Shown here: one piece after another, positions 47,861 to 60,902 of the stretch
Position numbering within the stretch: the stretch's first letter is position 1
How the letters are laid out: each line of letters starts with the position of its first letter
Assembly (NCBI GenBank): GCA_026545225.1
Contig: CM048845.1
Span: 102,358,033-102,422,032, forward strand
DNA from: Cornus controversa
Taxonomy: Eukaryota; Streptophyta; Magnoliopsida; Cornales; Cornaceae
Length of the DNA: 64,000 bases
Reading direction: 5' to 3'
Notes under the pieces: generated by a model
The model's input: only the letters and a program-made list of their open reading frames with translations
Databases searched by the model: none
Told to the model about the DNA's origin: nothing
Translations under genes and position numbers: made by a program

Positions 47861-48549
47861 TTCCCACAATGTCTGTTGAGGTTCCGTTATGATTCTGTCT
47901 GCTTTTGGAATTTCCATTCATGGTGCTGTTTTGGAACAAAATTGAAGGGTTTTCATAGGAATCTCCTTGCAGCTGTTTAAGCAATAATGGCTCGTGCTCC
48001 TTTGAAATGCATACGCATGAACATCATGCTATTAGTTGTTCCCTGCTCTCTTGAATGTCATTGCGCACCATTAATTAGTAGAATTCCTCAGTTTAGGAGT
48101 AAGTTTAGTGGTAGGGACTTCTTTTATTCCCTACATTTTTCCCATAAAGAGATTGTGCATGGTCTTTTCCTTACAATGATGCATCTCTTTAACTTCACTT
48201 CATCATACCCGTGTATAGTTTTGGGCATCTCTACCTCAAGTATAATTTAACTTCTTCAAACTAACTACTTTTGTAGACTTTCCGATTCAATTTCCGTTTT
48301 TCAGTTTCTTGTTAGGAATGGAATAGGAAAGTTGTTTCTAATCCTTCAGCTGCAAGAGAATCCCAATAATTAAATCCTGATAATATAATTATAGATTTCA
48401 GTGTTCTTCTTTTGATGGTGATTGAGCAATTGCTGGGACATTTTTAGGCCTAGTTCTTAGAAAGATTAATTGCAGTCACATGATCCTGTTCTGTGCTGTG
48501 TTTCTCTCTTTTGTTAGCGGTAAAATCACTTATCTAGCAAAGAAGAACA

Positions 48550-48608
<59 letters not shown>

Positions 48609-48659
48609 GTAGCTGAATCAGGTTCCCCATTTTTGTAAATATTCAACAACTCCAATTCA
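47861..48659. other. Unassigned stretch, possibly LINE-derived
   Basis: Weak LINE-like phrases occur on both strands, but nothing firm. A long (AT)n microsatellite lies at 48549-48605. Confidence 0.3.
48549..48605. repeat. (AT)n microsatellite
   Basis: About 28 uninterrupted AT units. Confidence 0.95.
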
Positions 48660-49250
48660 CTAACTCGTGGTCTGAATCATATTTTTCAAGGACTGAGCTC
48701 CAGGACACCAGTTTTGGTGAAAATGTAATGATCACAAACCCAAAACTGAAAACAAAATCCGAAGGTTCACACCTTGTTTGGTTCTCCCCCTGTATCCCCA
48801 AACACTGCTTTATTCAAACTTCCCACTAAAGATAGTCTTTGTGTAGCATTTTTTACAGTGCCTCAAAGTTTTAATCCTTCGTCTCTCTGCGGTTGAATCT
48901 CAGTCTCACCTATTTTTTTGAATTCTCATTTTCTAGGCAGATTGGGAACTTCTAACTCTTGTGGTTTTCATGTTCATCTGCAATCATGGGACTCTTTTGT
49001 TAGCTTGGCAGTCTCCTCCTTGTTGAATTTTCCTCGCAAATCCCTCAATTTTTTTTTTCGATCACAAGCTTGTTTTAGCTGCCTCCATCTTCTTCATTTG
49101 GCGCGAAAGGAATGACAAATCCTTTCTTAATTCATCCAACTCTCTTTCTCTTGCTGCCCTTATTGCTTTCTCATCCATTTGGCATATGTAATTACAGCTT
49201 GTACTGATCCATTAGTTGATCTAGGTTGCACTTTTTCTTTCATTACTTTG
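48660..49250 (+). mobile_element. L1-type LINE ORF2 C-terminal fragment
   Basis: Plus-strand phrases HLVWFSPCIPKHCFI near 48770-48815 and AASIFFIWRERNDKSFLN at about 49075-49130 match the zinc-binding domain and terminal region of plant L1 ORF2. The frame shifts between them, so the copy is dead. A T-rich 3' UTR follows. Confidence 0.75.
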
Positions 49251-49689
49251 TCCTTTCTTTTTTTTCTCCCCTGATCTTTTGGCTACACCAATTGTCTATC
49301 TTAGCATCATTAATTGGTAACACTATTTTTTCTGAATATTATATCTCTCAACTGCAAACACTATGTACCTTAAGGAATAGCTAGCCTTCAACTTTATGAA
49401 GTCTGTGAATTAAATATCTCTGAACCATTAATTAAGTGTTGCCCAGTTTTATTCTTACTTCTAATTTTTCTAAATTACTCTCCATAATGTCACATTTCTA
49501 CATGCTTAACCAAAATTATTTGAATTTTAGATCTCTATTATTCTCTTATTTTTCTTGGCTTAATCTTCCCCCAGCTACTCTTTACCAAGGTCTCATTGTA
49601 TAGTAGTAATAGAAATATTATTGAACAACAATTGCACCTTTTAGTGTGGCGTTTGTATAGGTACTAAAGTGTATTTAAGTGATTTGGGC

Positions 49690-49720
<31 letters not shown>

Positions 49721-50103
49721 AAGTATTTTAATGTTTTTCCTCCATATTAATATGGTATATTTTTTCTTTCGGAAGATCAAACCGTTAAATCTTATTAAAC
49801 AAATTACATCATGCGCCACCTGAACATCCTAACCTCAATAAAATTTCTATCTAGTCCAACAATGTTCCTTCTTTCCATTTTTATCATGACCTCTTTTTCC
49901 CCAATTAACTACACCAAATTTATATCCATAGTTTTTTCTTTATATCTATCTAATACATTTTATTTACAAAAAAAAAAAAAAAACTATACTAATTTATGAA
50001 GAAATGGATTATTATTAAATTCTCCTAGACTTGAGCTGCTTCATGAATTCTCATTAAATAATTTATGAAAATAAACATTCTCTTATTCGTTAATCTCATA
50101 TTC
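49251..50103. other. Intergenic, nothing recognised
   Basis: AT-rich, with an (AT)n tract at 49692-49717 and an A-run at 49969-49982. No supportable gene. Confidence 0.45.
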
Positions 50104-51121
50104 TTCTTTTTTTCTTTTTTCTTTTTGATAAATAAGGAATTTTATTGAAGAATCAAGAATAAAAAATTCAAAAAGGGTATTGCCCTCTAACAGAAGATAT
50201 CAATAACTAAAAGCAAACACGGCACATGAAACAGAGCTCAATACATTAAGAAAACATAGTCTAGGATTATATGTCACTGCCCCTTCAAACCATATGTTTG
50301 TCTAAGTCAACCCAAACTTAGAGAAGGAAGCAACCTTGATTCTAATAGCATCTATAATTAGCTCTCTGAATGGAAACAGCATCATTGTAGTTGTTAAGAG
50401 TGAAGCCTGTTGTGTGTTTTTTTTTTGGCAAGTAAGATTAGTATTAAGAAGAAAAAAAAAATGGAACTGTATATGAGAGATCAAGTGGCCAAAGAAGGCC
50501 ATCAAAGAAGAAAAGAGCTGGTCTATACAAGATCCAAACTCAGCATCTGATCTACATAGCTGACCAGATGGAGGCCCAATCAATTAATCCTGGCCAGTCA
50601 TTTGGATTGATGTAGAAACCACATAGAGGCCTGAATATATAGCTAACCGGATCGAGGTTGAAAATGGGTATTTATGAAATAGATGAGATAAAGTCTGAGC
50701 ATCTGATCTACATAAGAAGCAGCAAATTGGAATGTGTTTGAAAGCCATCGCAGGCCTATCCAATGTTGAAAGCCTATATTCTTCACAGCCAGCCATAAGA
50801 AATCAAGCCAAAGATCGAATAACAGCATGCTTGGGAATGTGACCATTGAACCACACTGTTTTAAACCATTGAACCTTGTCCTTAGAGTTGTAGGATTTCC
50901 AAGCAGCCTCTAGTGGAGAAGTCAGTTTTGGAATATTTCCAAACCAATTTGTCTTCAAGGGGAAGATTGTTTAGGGGGACATCTTGATGTTGGTTCTGAA
51001 TGTCTATAAGAGGCTCATAAGAAGATGAAGGCCAATGCCACCGCCCACTGTTAATAACACTAGCTATCACATCCTCTTTTCCCAACCCAAATTCATAAAA
51101 TGATCCTATAACCTTTTGCAA
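50104..51121 (-). mobile_element. L1-type LINE 3' portion with poly(A)-like tail
   Basis: Minus-strand blocks in order are VINSGRWHWPSSS and DKLVWKYSKTDFSTR (50890-51090), KTVWFNGHIPKHAVI (about 50820-50870), and CFLCRSDAQTLSHLFHKYPF (50640-50730). These are the standard order of the post-RT region of plant L1. The left end (50104-50133) is T-rich on the plus strand, that is, an A-rich tail on the element strand. Stops and a frame change make it defective. Confidence 0.8.
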
Positions 51122-51907
51122 TCACCAAATGTCCCATAAAGTTTAATCTTATCTAGATTACATGTTCATTTCTTATATGTCCATACCATTTAAGTCTAAT
51201 TTTTCTTTCTTTCTCATCTTGTCCTTTATGTTTAGTTTGAGATATAAGCCAAGCGTGAAAATGTATGTTCGAGTCACAAGAACATAAGAAACCTATTAAG
51301 CCAGGAAAGTCTTGGAAAACAAGCAGCTCAGAATGAAAAATCATCAGAATGAGCAGGAGATGGAAAAAGAAGAAGAAAATCAGGGAATAAAAAATGGACC
51401 ATATTGCGGTGCAAAGGATCAAAGGAGGACTCCATCTCCTTCCAGAACCTTTTTCCTCTCCCACACTTACTTCCATCTCCACTCATCTACAAGTAGTCTC
51501 CTGCAGTTGTCACCATATTTGGTTCAAACCAAACATTCCAAAGCAGTACTCATTCATTTTGTGATTAGCTGGTCCAAAACAAACTCTCCACCCCTTGACA
51601 AGCCTTAACATGTTTTCTGAGAAAATTTCTTTAATCATCCTGGCTTGGGCTGGACAGGCCCAAGTCAATCAACAGGCTAAAGCGCTCAAGAAACAAGCTT
51701 AGACTACATAATAAGCACTCACTTTTGTTGTGTTTGGAAGTATCAAATTAGTGTCTTGAATTTGGAATTGAAAAAAATTTAGTTAAAATTTTGAATTGAC
51801 ACCTTACACAATCCCAAGCTAATTTCAAATCCAATACACCAATTCAATGCTTCCAAACATAAAATTTGAAAGTTCAGCCATTTATTTTGAAAGGCGAAGT
51901 ATTATCA
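51122..51907. other. Intergenic with a small foldback MITE
   Basis: 51122-51700 shows no recognisable gene; the longer open frames are not similar to anything I know. The foldback at 51731-51859 is listed separately. Confidence 0.4.
51731..51859. mobile_element. Small foldback MITE
   Basis: TGTTTGGAAGTATCAAATTA at the left is nearly inverted at the right (CCAATTCAATGCTTCCAAACA). It is 129 bp and AT-rich. The superfamily is not determined; TGTTTGG ends are common in hAT and Harbinger MITEs. Confidence 0.6.
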
Positions 51908-52088
51908 TTCAACACAAGCCTTTATGATGACGAAAGACAGTTTAATTATGAAACAGTAGGCTTGTAATTCTTCAACACAAGCCTTTATGATGACGAAAGA
52001 CAGTTTAATTATGAAACAGTAGGCTTGTAATTCTTCAACACAAGCCTTTATGATGACGAAAGACAGTTTAATTATGAAACAGTAGGCT
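51908..52088 (-). repeat. 63-bp tandem repeat, three units
   Basis: Units start at 51908, 51971 and 52034 (TTCAACACAAGCC) and appear identical by eye. Because 63 is a multiple of three, one minus-strand frame stays open through the array. No surrounding gene was recognised. Confidence 0.92.
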
Positions 52089-54407
52089 GACAAGGGACAG
52101 CTAACATAAAAATTAATAATTGTTGGAGACAAATGACAATTCCATAAGACTCCAATTTTTGTGGTCCTCCGTAAAAGAAGCTGCAGAAATAGCAGTTGGG
52201 ATAAGAACATTTTGAATTAAGTCTTGGGACATTGAACCCAAAGCTGTTAGATTAGTGCAATTATGTTCTTGCACTATAATGGGTCATAGTACTGAACCCT
52301 CAACATAGAATGTCCTTTCAACAAAATGAGCTGTACCTATGATAATTCGCCTCTTGTTTGATTTTAAGGAGTGCCCTTATTGTGTTGGTTGTTTCACACT
52401 TTTCAGATTCCAGTAAAGGAAACCTAACATTTTCAATTGCCACTATCACTTGCAATCAAATCATCTGCCATTATTGGAGCTTGCAATTTCTTTTTTTTCT
52501 TTTTCTTTTTCTTTTTTAAGTTTTGAAGTTCAAAAAAAAAGAACTAGTAGTTACTCTCAAGAGAATATAAAGAGAAAATTATTATAATCACTCTTCTTTA
52601 TTAGGAAGTTTAGAAGAGAAAAAAGAAAATGTTTTTAGGTGATAATTCATACCTTAATCTTGAGTTACAAAGAGAGAGATAAAAAGGAAAAGAAATCATA
52701 TTTTATTCTATTAAAAGAGAAGTAAAATAAAATAAAATAAAATAAATCACTTCTTTCCTAGAAAGATAAAGATCTGAAGGCTCTTACTGAACAAAGGATA
52801 AGAGAGAATTCTGGTCCTAAATTGAGCTATTGCTATTTATTTATTTTTCTTATTAATTTCTTTCCACATGGAGTACAAGTTAAAAAAGTGAGTCAAGTAC
52901 TGTATCTCTCCACCTGAAACCTTCAATCTGGCATCTTTTCTCTTCCTTCCATTTTCCTTTCTTTAACCTTTACTGTATTTTCTGATTGTGGGGTTGGTTA
53001 GGAGAAGGAGAAATTCCCAAATATTCTCAGGTAGAAAGATGAGAGATTCCTCTCTCTATCTTTCTCTCTGTGTGTGCGTACTTGTGTGTAGGGTTCTGAG
53101 GTAGGGGATAAAGAGAAGATGCTGTCGAATCTCTTTCTGTGTCTAGGGCCTTGACCCATGAAGATCCTGCTCAGTTTGGACATGTATATGAATTTCTATA
53201 TATATAAAAAAAATGAAAGATAAATCAGGAAAACATTTATCTTTTCTTCCCCTAGGGTTTATTGGTGACTCTCTCTCTTACAGTTTTTTTTTTTTTTGAA
53301 AAAAAGGGAAGAACTCTTTCACTCCTATTTTTATTTTATTTTTCTCTCTGATCTAACATATGTGGAGATTTCTAAAGCTCAAGCTAGTACGTATGGCATC
53401 TTTTATATATATTTCTATGGTATCTCTCTCTCTGTGTCTCTGTCTCTGTCTCTCTCTCTCTATCTTTTGTTTGGGACTCAAAATAGTACTTGCGGCATCT
53501 TTGGGTTCTATAATTTGTGAGATTCCTCTCTCTCATATTTAGGGCTCATTTCAATATGATAGTTGCAGCAGCATCTTTATTAGGGTTCTTATTTTTGTCT
53601 TTCTCATGTTTGTGAGTTGGTAGGTACAGTAATATATGCTCAGAGCCTCAGATGCTCTTTGCTTTATTCATAATCCTATTTTTCTGGGTTCAGTCTTTGC
53701 TTTCTTCATAATCCTATTTTCCTGGGTTCAGATCGAGAATTATATATACATTCATTCTGAGTGTTAAGAGTTGCGATCTGGGTGCTTGATTTTTGTGGAT
53801 CTCACAGCATATTAATTCCCTATATATATATATATATATATTACCTGCAGTTTGCACATATACACACTTGAGAGAGATATATATAGAGAACCTCAAGAAG
53901 ATTTGAGGGCTTGTTCTGTAGGGAAAAAGAGAAGAAGGAACAACTTAATTAAGTTAGGTGAAGCTTGAATGGCTGAAGAAAACATTCATCTCTCTCACTG
54001 ATCCTTAGATGAGGAACCCATAGGTCTAAACCTTAGATGAGGAACATAATATGGGTTTGGCCCTCAAAATAGTGCTATCTCACTGATTGCTTGAGATTGC
54101 CTCAAGCTTTTTCTTTAAATCTGGTTAAAAGTACTAAGCAGAAATGCTATACGCCTATACATGTCATGCTATTCATCATTTTTTCTTTTTCTTTTTTTTC
54201 TTCCGAAGTTAAAGTCAATATGCTATTCATCATATTGTCCGTACATGAACATATTCATGTGTGATGTGCTAGGATACTGAAGAAATGCCCCTGATGAGTA
54301 ATCATCTCCTCTGAGACCTCATCTCTATGTTTTATGGTTGTTTTGGTAGCCCTGTGATGTTTTTTTTTTTGTTTTTTATTTTTATTTTTTACTCTTAGGC
54401 TTACAAA

Positions 54408-54412
<5 letters not shown>

Positions 54413-54454
<42 letters not shown>
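54413..54454. repeat. (AT)n microsatellite
   Basis: About 21 AT units. Confidence 0.95.
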
Positions 54455-54457
<3 letters not shown>

Positions 54458-55149
54458 GAAATCGCATGATATATATGTATAAATTCATGTTATCCGGGGT
54501 GGCTTTAATGGGTTGTCAGATACACAGGATGATTAAAAATGCCTTGCAGAAGACCAAAATTGTTTTGATGACTGCCTGGTTGAACTAGTCTAGAGAATTA
54601 ATGTTGTACAAACCCTCCCTAAGCAGTCACCAAAACAATTTTTTATTTAGGCAAAAAATAGATTTTAGTAAAACTCTTATTTATAGTGTCAAACTCATTT
54701 GTTTTCAAGAAGAAATTTCGGAATGTTATAGTGTCACTTTCTTTTTAGTGTGGGTACAGCTGTTACAATACTGGTCATCAATCTGAGATAATTGAAGCGT
54801 TGGTTAGCTAGGGTTAGGTGAGTCAAAAAAAAAAAAAAAAAATCTGAATCTATCCAATTTTTTTCCCAAAAAGAACATATATCTTTTTCTCATCATCAAA
54901 AACAACATATATCATCTTCACTTTTTTGAAGTCGACTAAAAGCTGCTTGAACCTACTAATCAGCCTAGGTGTTCTAGTAAAAAATTGAGACCACATTTAA
55001 ATGTTAATAATTGTCATTGTACTTAATTTATGAAGGCAAAACAAGATCAATGATATATAATAAAATTATGAGAGACTATTATTTTACTATTTGCTATTTG
55101 CTCCTTTTGGGTTGATTGTTTGTAATGTATTCTGCTTACCTTTTACCAG

Positions 55150-55151
<2 letters not shown>

Positions 55152-55199
<48 letters not shown>
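55152..55199. repeat. (AT)n microsatellite
   Basis: About 24 AT units. Confidence 0.95.
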
Positions 55200-55202
<3 letters not shown>

Positions 55203-55768
55203 CAACAACTAACTGTTACTTTTGATCTCCCAATTTCAATCTCAAACAGTTGTATACAACTAATATATATATATATATAATGATCATTCACCTGGAAGAC
55301 ATTTTAGTTGATTATTAGGAGAATTGTTACAATTAATCAAATTGTGGTTGCAATGCGCATGATCTTGACCTCATAATAATCATCATCATCATCTTAATCT
55401 TGTGATAATGCTTTAAAACATGTCCATTCTATCTCCAACAGTAAATATTCTCTGTCAGCTTTCCAGTGAACACAAGTAGATAGAACCCGTTCTAATACAT
55501 CGAAAGGGGCACACATAATGCGTGGACACTGATGTAACAACAAAATGTCCATTGCACAAGCATCAAATATTAGGCTCCCTTAGCCATTAATCAGACTCAA
55601 TATGTTACATCAATAAAAAGTTGAATCCAGCCAATTTTGTAGCATAAAGTTAGTGAATGATTGCTACTCATGCACTCCTATCATTGTGCATATATATGTT
55701 GCTTATAAGAAACTCCTTGGAATTGGATGGACATGGATCTAATCATAAAGTCCTTGATCAGTTTGAAT

Positions 55769-55772
<4 letters not shown>

Positions 55773-55816
<44 letters not shown>
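55773..55816. repeat. (AT)n microsatellite
   Basis: About 22 AT units. Confidence 0.95.
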
Positions 55817-55818
<2 letters not shown>

Positions 55819-57479
55819 AATGAGTATTGGTGTGTCGTGACGTTACCCGGGTGACATTGATCAAGCACCAACTATATATAAAGATACTTAATATGGGGTA
55901 GCTCAAAAAGTCTTGATGTTGCTGGTTCACTACACATAAATATGTGCAGGGACAGACCAGAATAGCAAAGTGGAAGCAGAAACAGTAGCTGAACTAGGCA
56001 ATGTTATAATCACATAACCTTTTGAAATGGGGCTCAGCTTTCCCATATTCTTTCTTGGTCATCATTTTTCAGAATAGAATTCAAGCCAGTCTTATGAAGT
56101 CTTTGAAACCATTAAGAAGTAATTAACAACGTGCGGCACATACACACACATGCTTTCTTGGAGGTTTTAGAAATATTGTACTGAATGTATTTAAATTTCA
56201 AGACTCAGCTCAGCTTATATCTATATAGGCAGCATTTTTTGGATTTCCCAAGACAGAAACTACCAATTAGGTAAAATCTTAGGGTTTTAATTTAAGGAAG
56301 TAAAATTGTCTTCCTAGAACATCAGATAGTAAATCATTTGTTCAATTTTACCATTAATTAAGTTTTAAAAATATCTAGATATTTTTACTATTAAGAAGGC
56401 CAATCTAGTTTATGTATATTAGGAGAATGACAATTCCGAATTATTAAACCATATTTCTTACTCTCTATATTTTCCTCCCCACCCCAAATATATTCTATTT
56501 TATTTCAAGAAGTATAATTTTTTTTTCCTTTTGTAAGTTGTAAGTTCAATATTTATTAAAGAAGAAAGGGGAACAATTTATTTATATATATTTTTTAAGT
56601 TTAATCCAAATTCTATTTACAAAAAAGAAACCATAATTTCCAAAAACAATTAAAACTATGTTGCTCTACTAAACAATATATATGTACCTTGTTTGACCTT
56701 CCCCCCAAAAAAAAAACAATCCAGAAAAGGGAAATTAAGAATCCAATTCCATACAAGAAAAGATTTTATTATTTTGAAAAATGTCATTTACAATTAACCA
56801 AATGTGGCCTTTTTTACAATTAACATTAACTACCGGGAAAAAATGGGATCTTTTATTCCCTATATAAATTCAATTAATTCTTAATAACCTACTCTTCCAT
56901 ATGCAACAAGAACTTGAAATAACAAAGTAAAATACTTTTTTTTTTGGATAAATGGTAAGTATCTAAAGTAAAATACATTGGCACTCATACAATGTAATAT
57001 TCTCTTCATTAACCTCGAGTGACATTTGTTTCACTTATCAAAGAAAAAAAAGAATTTTTTTTCTTTGATTAAGCATGTATACCTCTTTGTTATCAATAGC
57101 ATAAGACATGATTTGCAATAAGTAGCTTTATTTGAATAGGAATGACAATCTATTAGGTGATCAATCAACTTCTACATTTCTTAGTTAGTGGGAAGCTACT
57201 CCGCATATATTTTAAGCTTTCACCACAATAGGCATCCAAAGCACTTCCAAATTTATCTTTCACCTTTTTATCCCATATCTCTCTCCAATGATGAAGAGAG
57301 CTCTTTCAAATAAATAGTAGGGTTTTGTAATCACTAGTACTGCTACCAAAAAAAAGTATGTGTGCATTTTATATGTATGTAAGACAAGTTTTAATTCAAT
57401 ATGGTTGATCGACAAACCTTGTGGTTTGTAAAGGTGACCTCATCACATGTCATGTCTTGTGGGATTTCATCATACCTAT

Positions 57480-59520
57480 TAGGTTTTTTTCAGTAAATAA
57501 AGATAAAAATTGAATTAGAAAGATATGTACTAAGCATACAAGAGAGAGTCAAGGGCCAACAAAAAACTAGCCCTAAAGGCCGAAGGGCAAAGGAGGCCAA
57601 ACAGAAACACTCATTAATTGGGTAAACAATGAACACTTAAATTGAAAACCAACAACCACCTAGGGCCCCTAAAAATGAGGTCTAGCCAAGTCTCGATTGA
57701 AAAATCTCGATCTCATATAGCCCCCATAAAGTAGAATTTTTTCTAGTAGTAGGAAAATCTTTACACTAAATGAACATGAGCTTTGCACGAACAATGTCAA
57801 TAATGGACTTGGCCATAGATTGTTGAGTTGAAGGACGATCACACCATTAGAAAGTTATGGTGGTAGTCCATGAGTTTGGCTGTCTAATGATAAGCACATC
57901 ATTTAATAGTAGAGACCCAAGAATAAGGAGCTAAATGATAGCGATACAGTTACATTATACTATTCCATATAGGTATAGATAATTCACACTTGAAGTACAA
58001 GTGGTCATGAGACTTAGCTCCATTACAACAAAGCATATACAAAATGGGAAAATGAAGTTAGGTAAAAGGAGGTTTGTCTCTCATGGAGAGCTTGCCATGG
58101 GCTGCAACCCACAAAATAAGAATGATGAGGGATAAAAAAATGTATGCCACAACATTCTATACCATGGGAATTTTGGCCATGATTCTTCAAGCAATTATAA
58201 GTAAAGGCTAGAGATCAATATCTCATCGAGGGGGAGGAATAGGATCCTCTCTAGGGAAATCTCTCTTCTAAATTTTGCGGACCTCAATCTTGCATCAACC
58301 ACTTCATCATCTTATTCAATTTTAACACTTACCAATTCAGTTGTAATAGAAATTTCAAATTTGAATTTAACAAGATGATGATGTGGCTGAATCTGAACCA
58401 CACGATTGAGGTCTGCAGAGTTCAAGAGAGAGATTTGGCTCGAGAGGATCCTTGTCTCGAGGGAAAAAGGCATCAAGAGACTGAATCCTCAGTGGAAATA
58501 AATTGTAAAGGCACCAGATATAAGCTTACTAGTTTATGGAGATGTATAAAGACAAAATGGTGGGAGGCCAATTCCATTGGCCATCAACAGTGATAAAACT
58601 CAATTTGTTCTATAAATTCAAATTTTGTTGAGGTAGATTACCAAGCAAAATCCCACAAGACAACTAATAAATTCTCCACAGATATATTCTTAAACCATCG
58701 CCAATATTGTGCCAGATAATGGACTACGTTAAAAGTCTAAATTGTAAGACCATGCGCTTATTTTAGTAGAGAAATCTTGACCCAAGGAGACCACAAATGC
58801 TTTGGAGGTTTAGAAAAAATGTGTTAGATATGACAAAACATAGCAACCTTGTTCCAAGTCCTCAGGTCAAGAAAACCAAACCCTCTCTTATTTTTGGGTA
58901 AACATTGCAACATGAGATTAGGCGATAGTCATGTAAAGAAGTTATGTTAGAGTTTTTTGGCACTAAGAAAATATAGGAGTTATTTATTTCCTAAAACATC
59001 TTTCTAAAGGTGAAAACAACTCTCTAATAGCAACAATAAAACTAGCCCCAATCATAGGCCAAGATTTCTTGAAAAAAAATACTCCAATGTTAAACTAATT
59101 GGGGTCTAGGGCTTTGTTGCTCTTTAAGGAAACTACACAACATATGATTTCTTGGTCTGATGGAACAACAACTAGAGGCATGAAACGAAATTGGAACTGA
59201 AGCAGAAATATAACCTAAAAAGGAATGAATACCTGGATAGTCATTAGAATACCTCCCCAACAACTCAGAATAAAAGTTAACAATATTAACTTTAACTTGA
59301 GTAGGGTCTAAAATGATATTCCCATCTAATCGGGAGAGACTGTAAATTTTATTTTTGTTTACCCTATTACTGAAAGCCTTAAAAAATGATGTGTTCATAC
59401 CACCAAAATCTAACCATTGAATTTTGGTTTCTGTATGAATAATTGCTCTTCCACCTTCCTCAAACCAATATAAGCAGTGAAAAACTTATTCTCTAGCTGA
59501 CTAAAATCATCATCTTGGGC
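57480..59520 (-). mobile_element. L1-type LINE ORF2 remnant with 3' end
   Basis: On the minus strand, from right to left: EEQLFIQKPKFN and NTSFFKAFSNRVNKNKIYSL with NIVNFYSELLG (about 59220-59460), the conserved region before the reverse transcriptase; decayed RT-region phrases (58650-59090); then AAHGKLSMRDKPP with a CELSIPIWN-like block (57970-58110); and a 3' end with a T-run on the plus strand at 57485-57491. Several stops and frame changes and missing RT motifs make it a dead copy. A foldback MITE sits in it at 58233-58456. Confidence 0.75.
58233..58456. mobile_element. Foldback MITE inside the LINE
   Basis: Left arm (AGGATCCTCTC...AAATCTCTCT...GACCTCAATC) is repeated inverted on the right (GATTGAGGTC...AGAGAGATTT...GAGAGGATCC), giving arms of about 85 bp. 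TCGAGGG flanks both sides (58226-58232 and 58457-58463), a candidate TSD. Confidence 0.7.
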
Positions 59521-59649
59521 AAAACCATCATTCTAACATAAGATATTAAAAGTTTAATTGCTATTAATGAAGACTTAATACAGTTTCCTTAAGACATTAA
59601 AAGTTTGATATATCAATTGCTTCTTTTGATTTTAAAATTAAGTTTGATG

Positions 59650-59990
59650 TATTGAAATTGTCTGGGCAATAAGACAGCTACTGATAGAGACATGTCCTAA
59701 AGAGTTAATCCTTGTGAGAAGAAAGAGCTGCACATTTTGCAACTAAGTGACTTTATCATTTGAGGTTTTCGGAGGTTTTTAGAGGGGTCTTATGAAGGAA
59801 CTAGGGAGCTTCCACGTGACTGCTAATGTTATGATGTTTTAGTGTATTTGAGAGATGGAAGTTGAGCCTAAGTTTGACTGTGTATGGGATAAACTTGATG
59901 AGAGATGGGGGAGTGGTTGATTTGTTTCTAAAGAGTCTATTATTTCTCTCTAGCCAAATAGCACTAAACGAGCATTGTACATTTTTCTTG
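59650..59990 (-). mobile_element. L1-type LINE extreme 3' coding end
   Basis: The minus-strand phrase AIWLERNNRLFRNKSTTPPS at about 59900-59965 is the typical end of plant L1 ORF2 (IWRERNxRxF). It meets an oppositely oriented LINE fragment at about 59985, so the two copies are head-to-head. Confidence 0.7.
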
Positions 59991-60660
59991 GCCACTTGTG
60001 AATTTATGAATCACCTTTTTTTCTCCTGTCGTTTTATCTCACCCATTTGGCATTACATCCAAAGCCTCTATAGATTTTCCATTCAACCACCATCTTGGAA
60101 TGACCTAATTCTATAAGCATCACACCATTGGAAATTAAATAGTACAGGTAACTCAATCAATAAATTAGCAAAACTCTCAGCAACCATTTACCATGTATGG
60201 GAGGAAAGAAATTCAAGACTCTTTAATGGTTTATGCAACACTCAGCATTCGATTTTGTTGAGGATTAGAAACTCGATCAGAGAGAGACTCCATCATCTTA
60301 CCTTCAAAGATGGATTGGCTGCTCAGCATGCTTGTCGAGTTTGGGATTTATCGTCATCCTTCATCAGGCCTCCTCCACGACCAACGGACGATCATCTGTT
60401 GGCCTCTCCAAGTGGTGAGGCTTTGGTTCACACATTGACTTCATGGGTTTGAAAATGGTTGTTATCTAACCGCCACTTGTTGCCCGATATTGGTTTATTG
60501 GGCCTAGGTGGTTAGATCCTATTTATTTGGGATTTTCTTGTATGGGTAGTCTTTTGCCCGATCTTAGTTTTAGGCTTGTTTGAGTTGCTCTCTCTATCCA
60601 AATTTTGTCTTGCCCTTAAGGCCTAATTCACTTGTGGATTCATATACAATTACACAAATA
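59985..60660 (+). mobile_element. L1-type LINE ORF2 C-terminal fragment and 3' UTR
   Basis: Plus-strand phrases NHLFFSCRFISPIWHYIQ (60010-60065), YHVWEERNSRLFNG (about 60190-60230) and IRNSIRERLHHLTFKD (60262-60312) match the zinc-binding domain and C-terminal end. A T-rich 3' UTR runs to about 60650. Stops occur between the blocks. Confidence 0.78.
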
Positions 60661-60897
60661 TATACATATATACACAGACACACATTTGCTTAACTTTTCA
60701 AAGAAAAAAAATGTTAGTTTATATGTCCTAGGAAGGATGGGAGGAGGTTTAATTGGTTGAAGCCCACTGATTTAGAGATCGAATACTAACTAGGAGCAAA
60801 GATGTGAAATTTGCAAAGGAATTGAAAGTGTGACCAAATGCTGAAGGAGAATGGACATTGAAAAAAAAAAGTGAATAGTGATTCACTATCTCATAGA
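60661..60897. other. Short unassigned stretch
   Basis: Left of the chimeric retroelement. A weak tRNA-like pattern near 60745-60790 is not strong enough to call a SINE. Confidence 0.3.
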
Positions 60898-60902
60898 CAT
60901 AA

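Larger units (their letters stand above)
52089..57479. other. 5.4 kb without recognisable genes
   Basis: AT-rich sequence with CT-rich patches (53040-53075, 53270-53285, 53425-53465) that resemble plant leader regions, a duplicated TAATCCTATTTTYCTGGGTTCAG block at about 53668-53733, and many (TA)n tracts. No coding frame is supportable. A noncoding transcript cannot be excluded around 52.9-54.0 kb. Confidence 0.4.

Noticed and set aside
58375-58593. 72-codon plus-strand frame
   Set aside because: It spans the right arm of a foldback MITE and LINE antisense sequence.
60735-60800. Possible SINE or tRNA-like sequence
   Set aside because: The A- and B-box resemblance is weak and no tail or TSD is visible.
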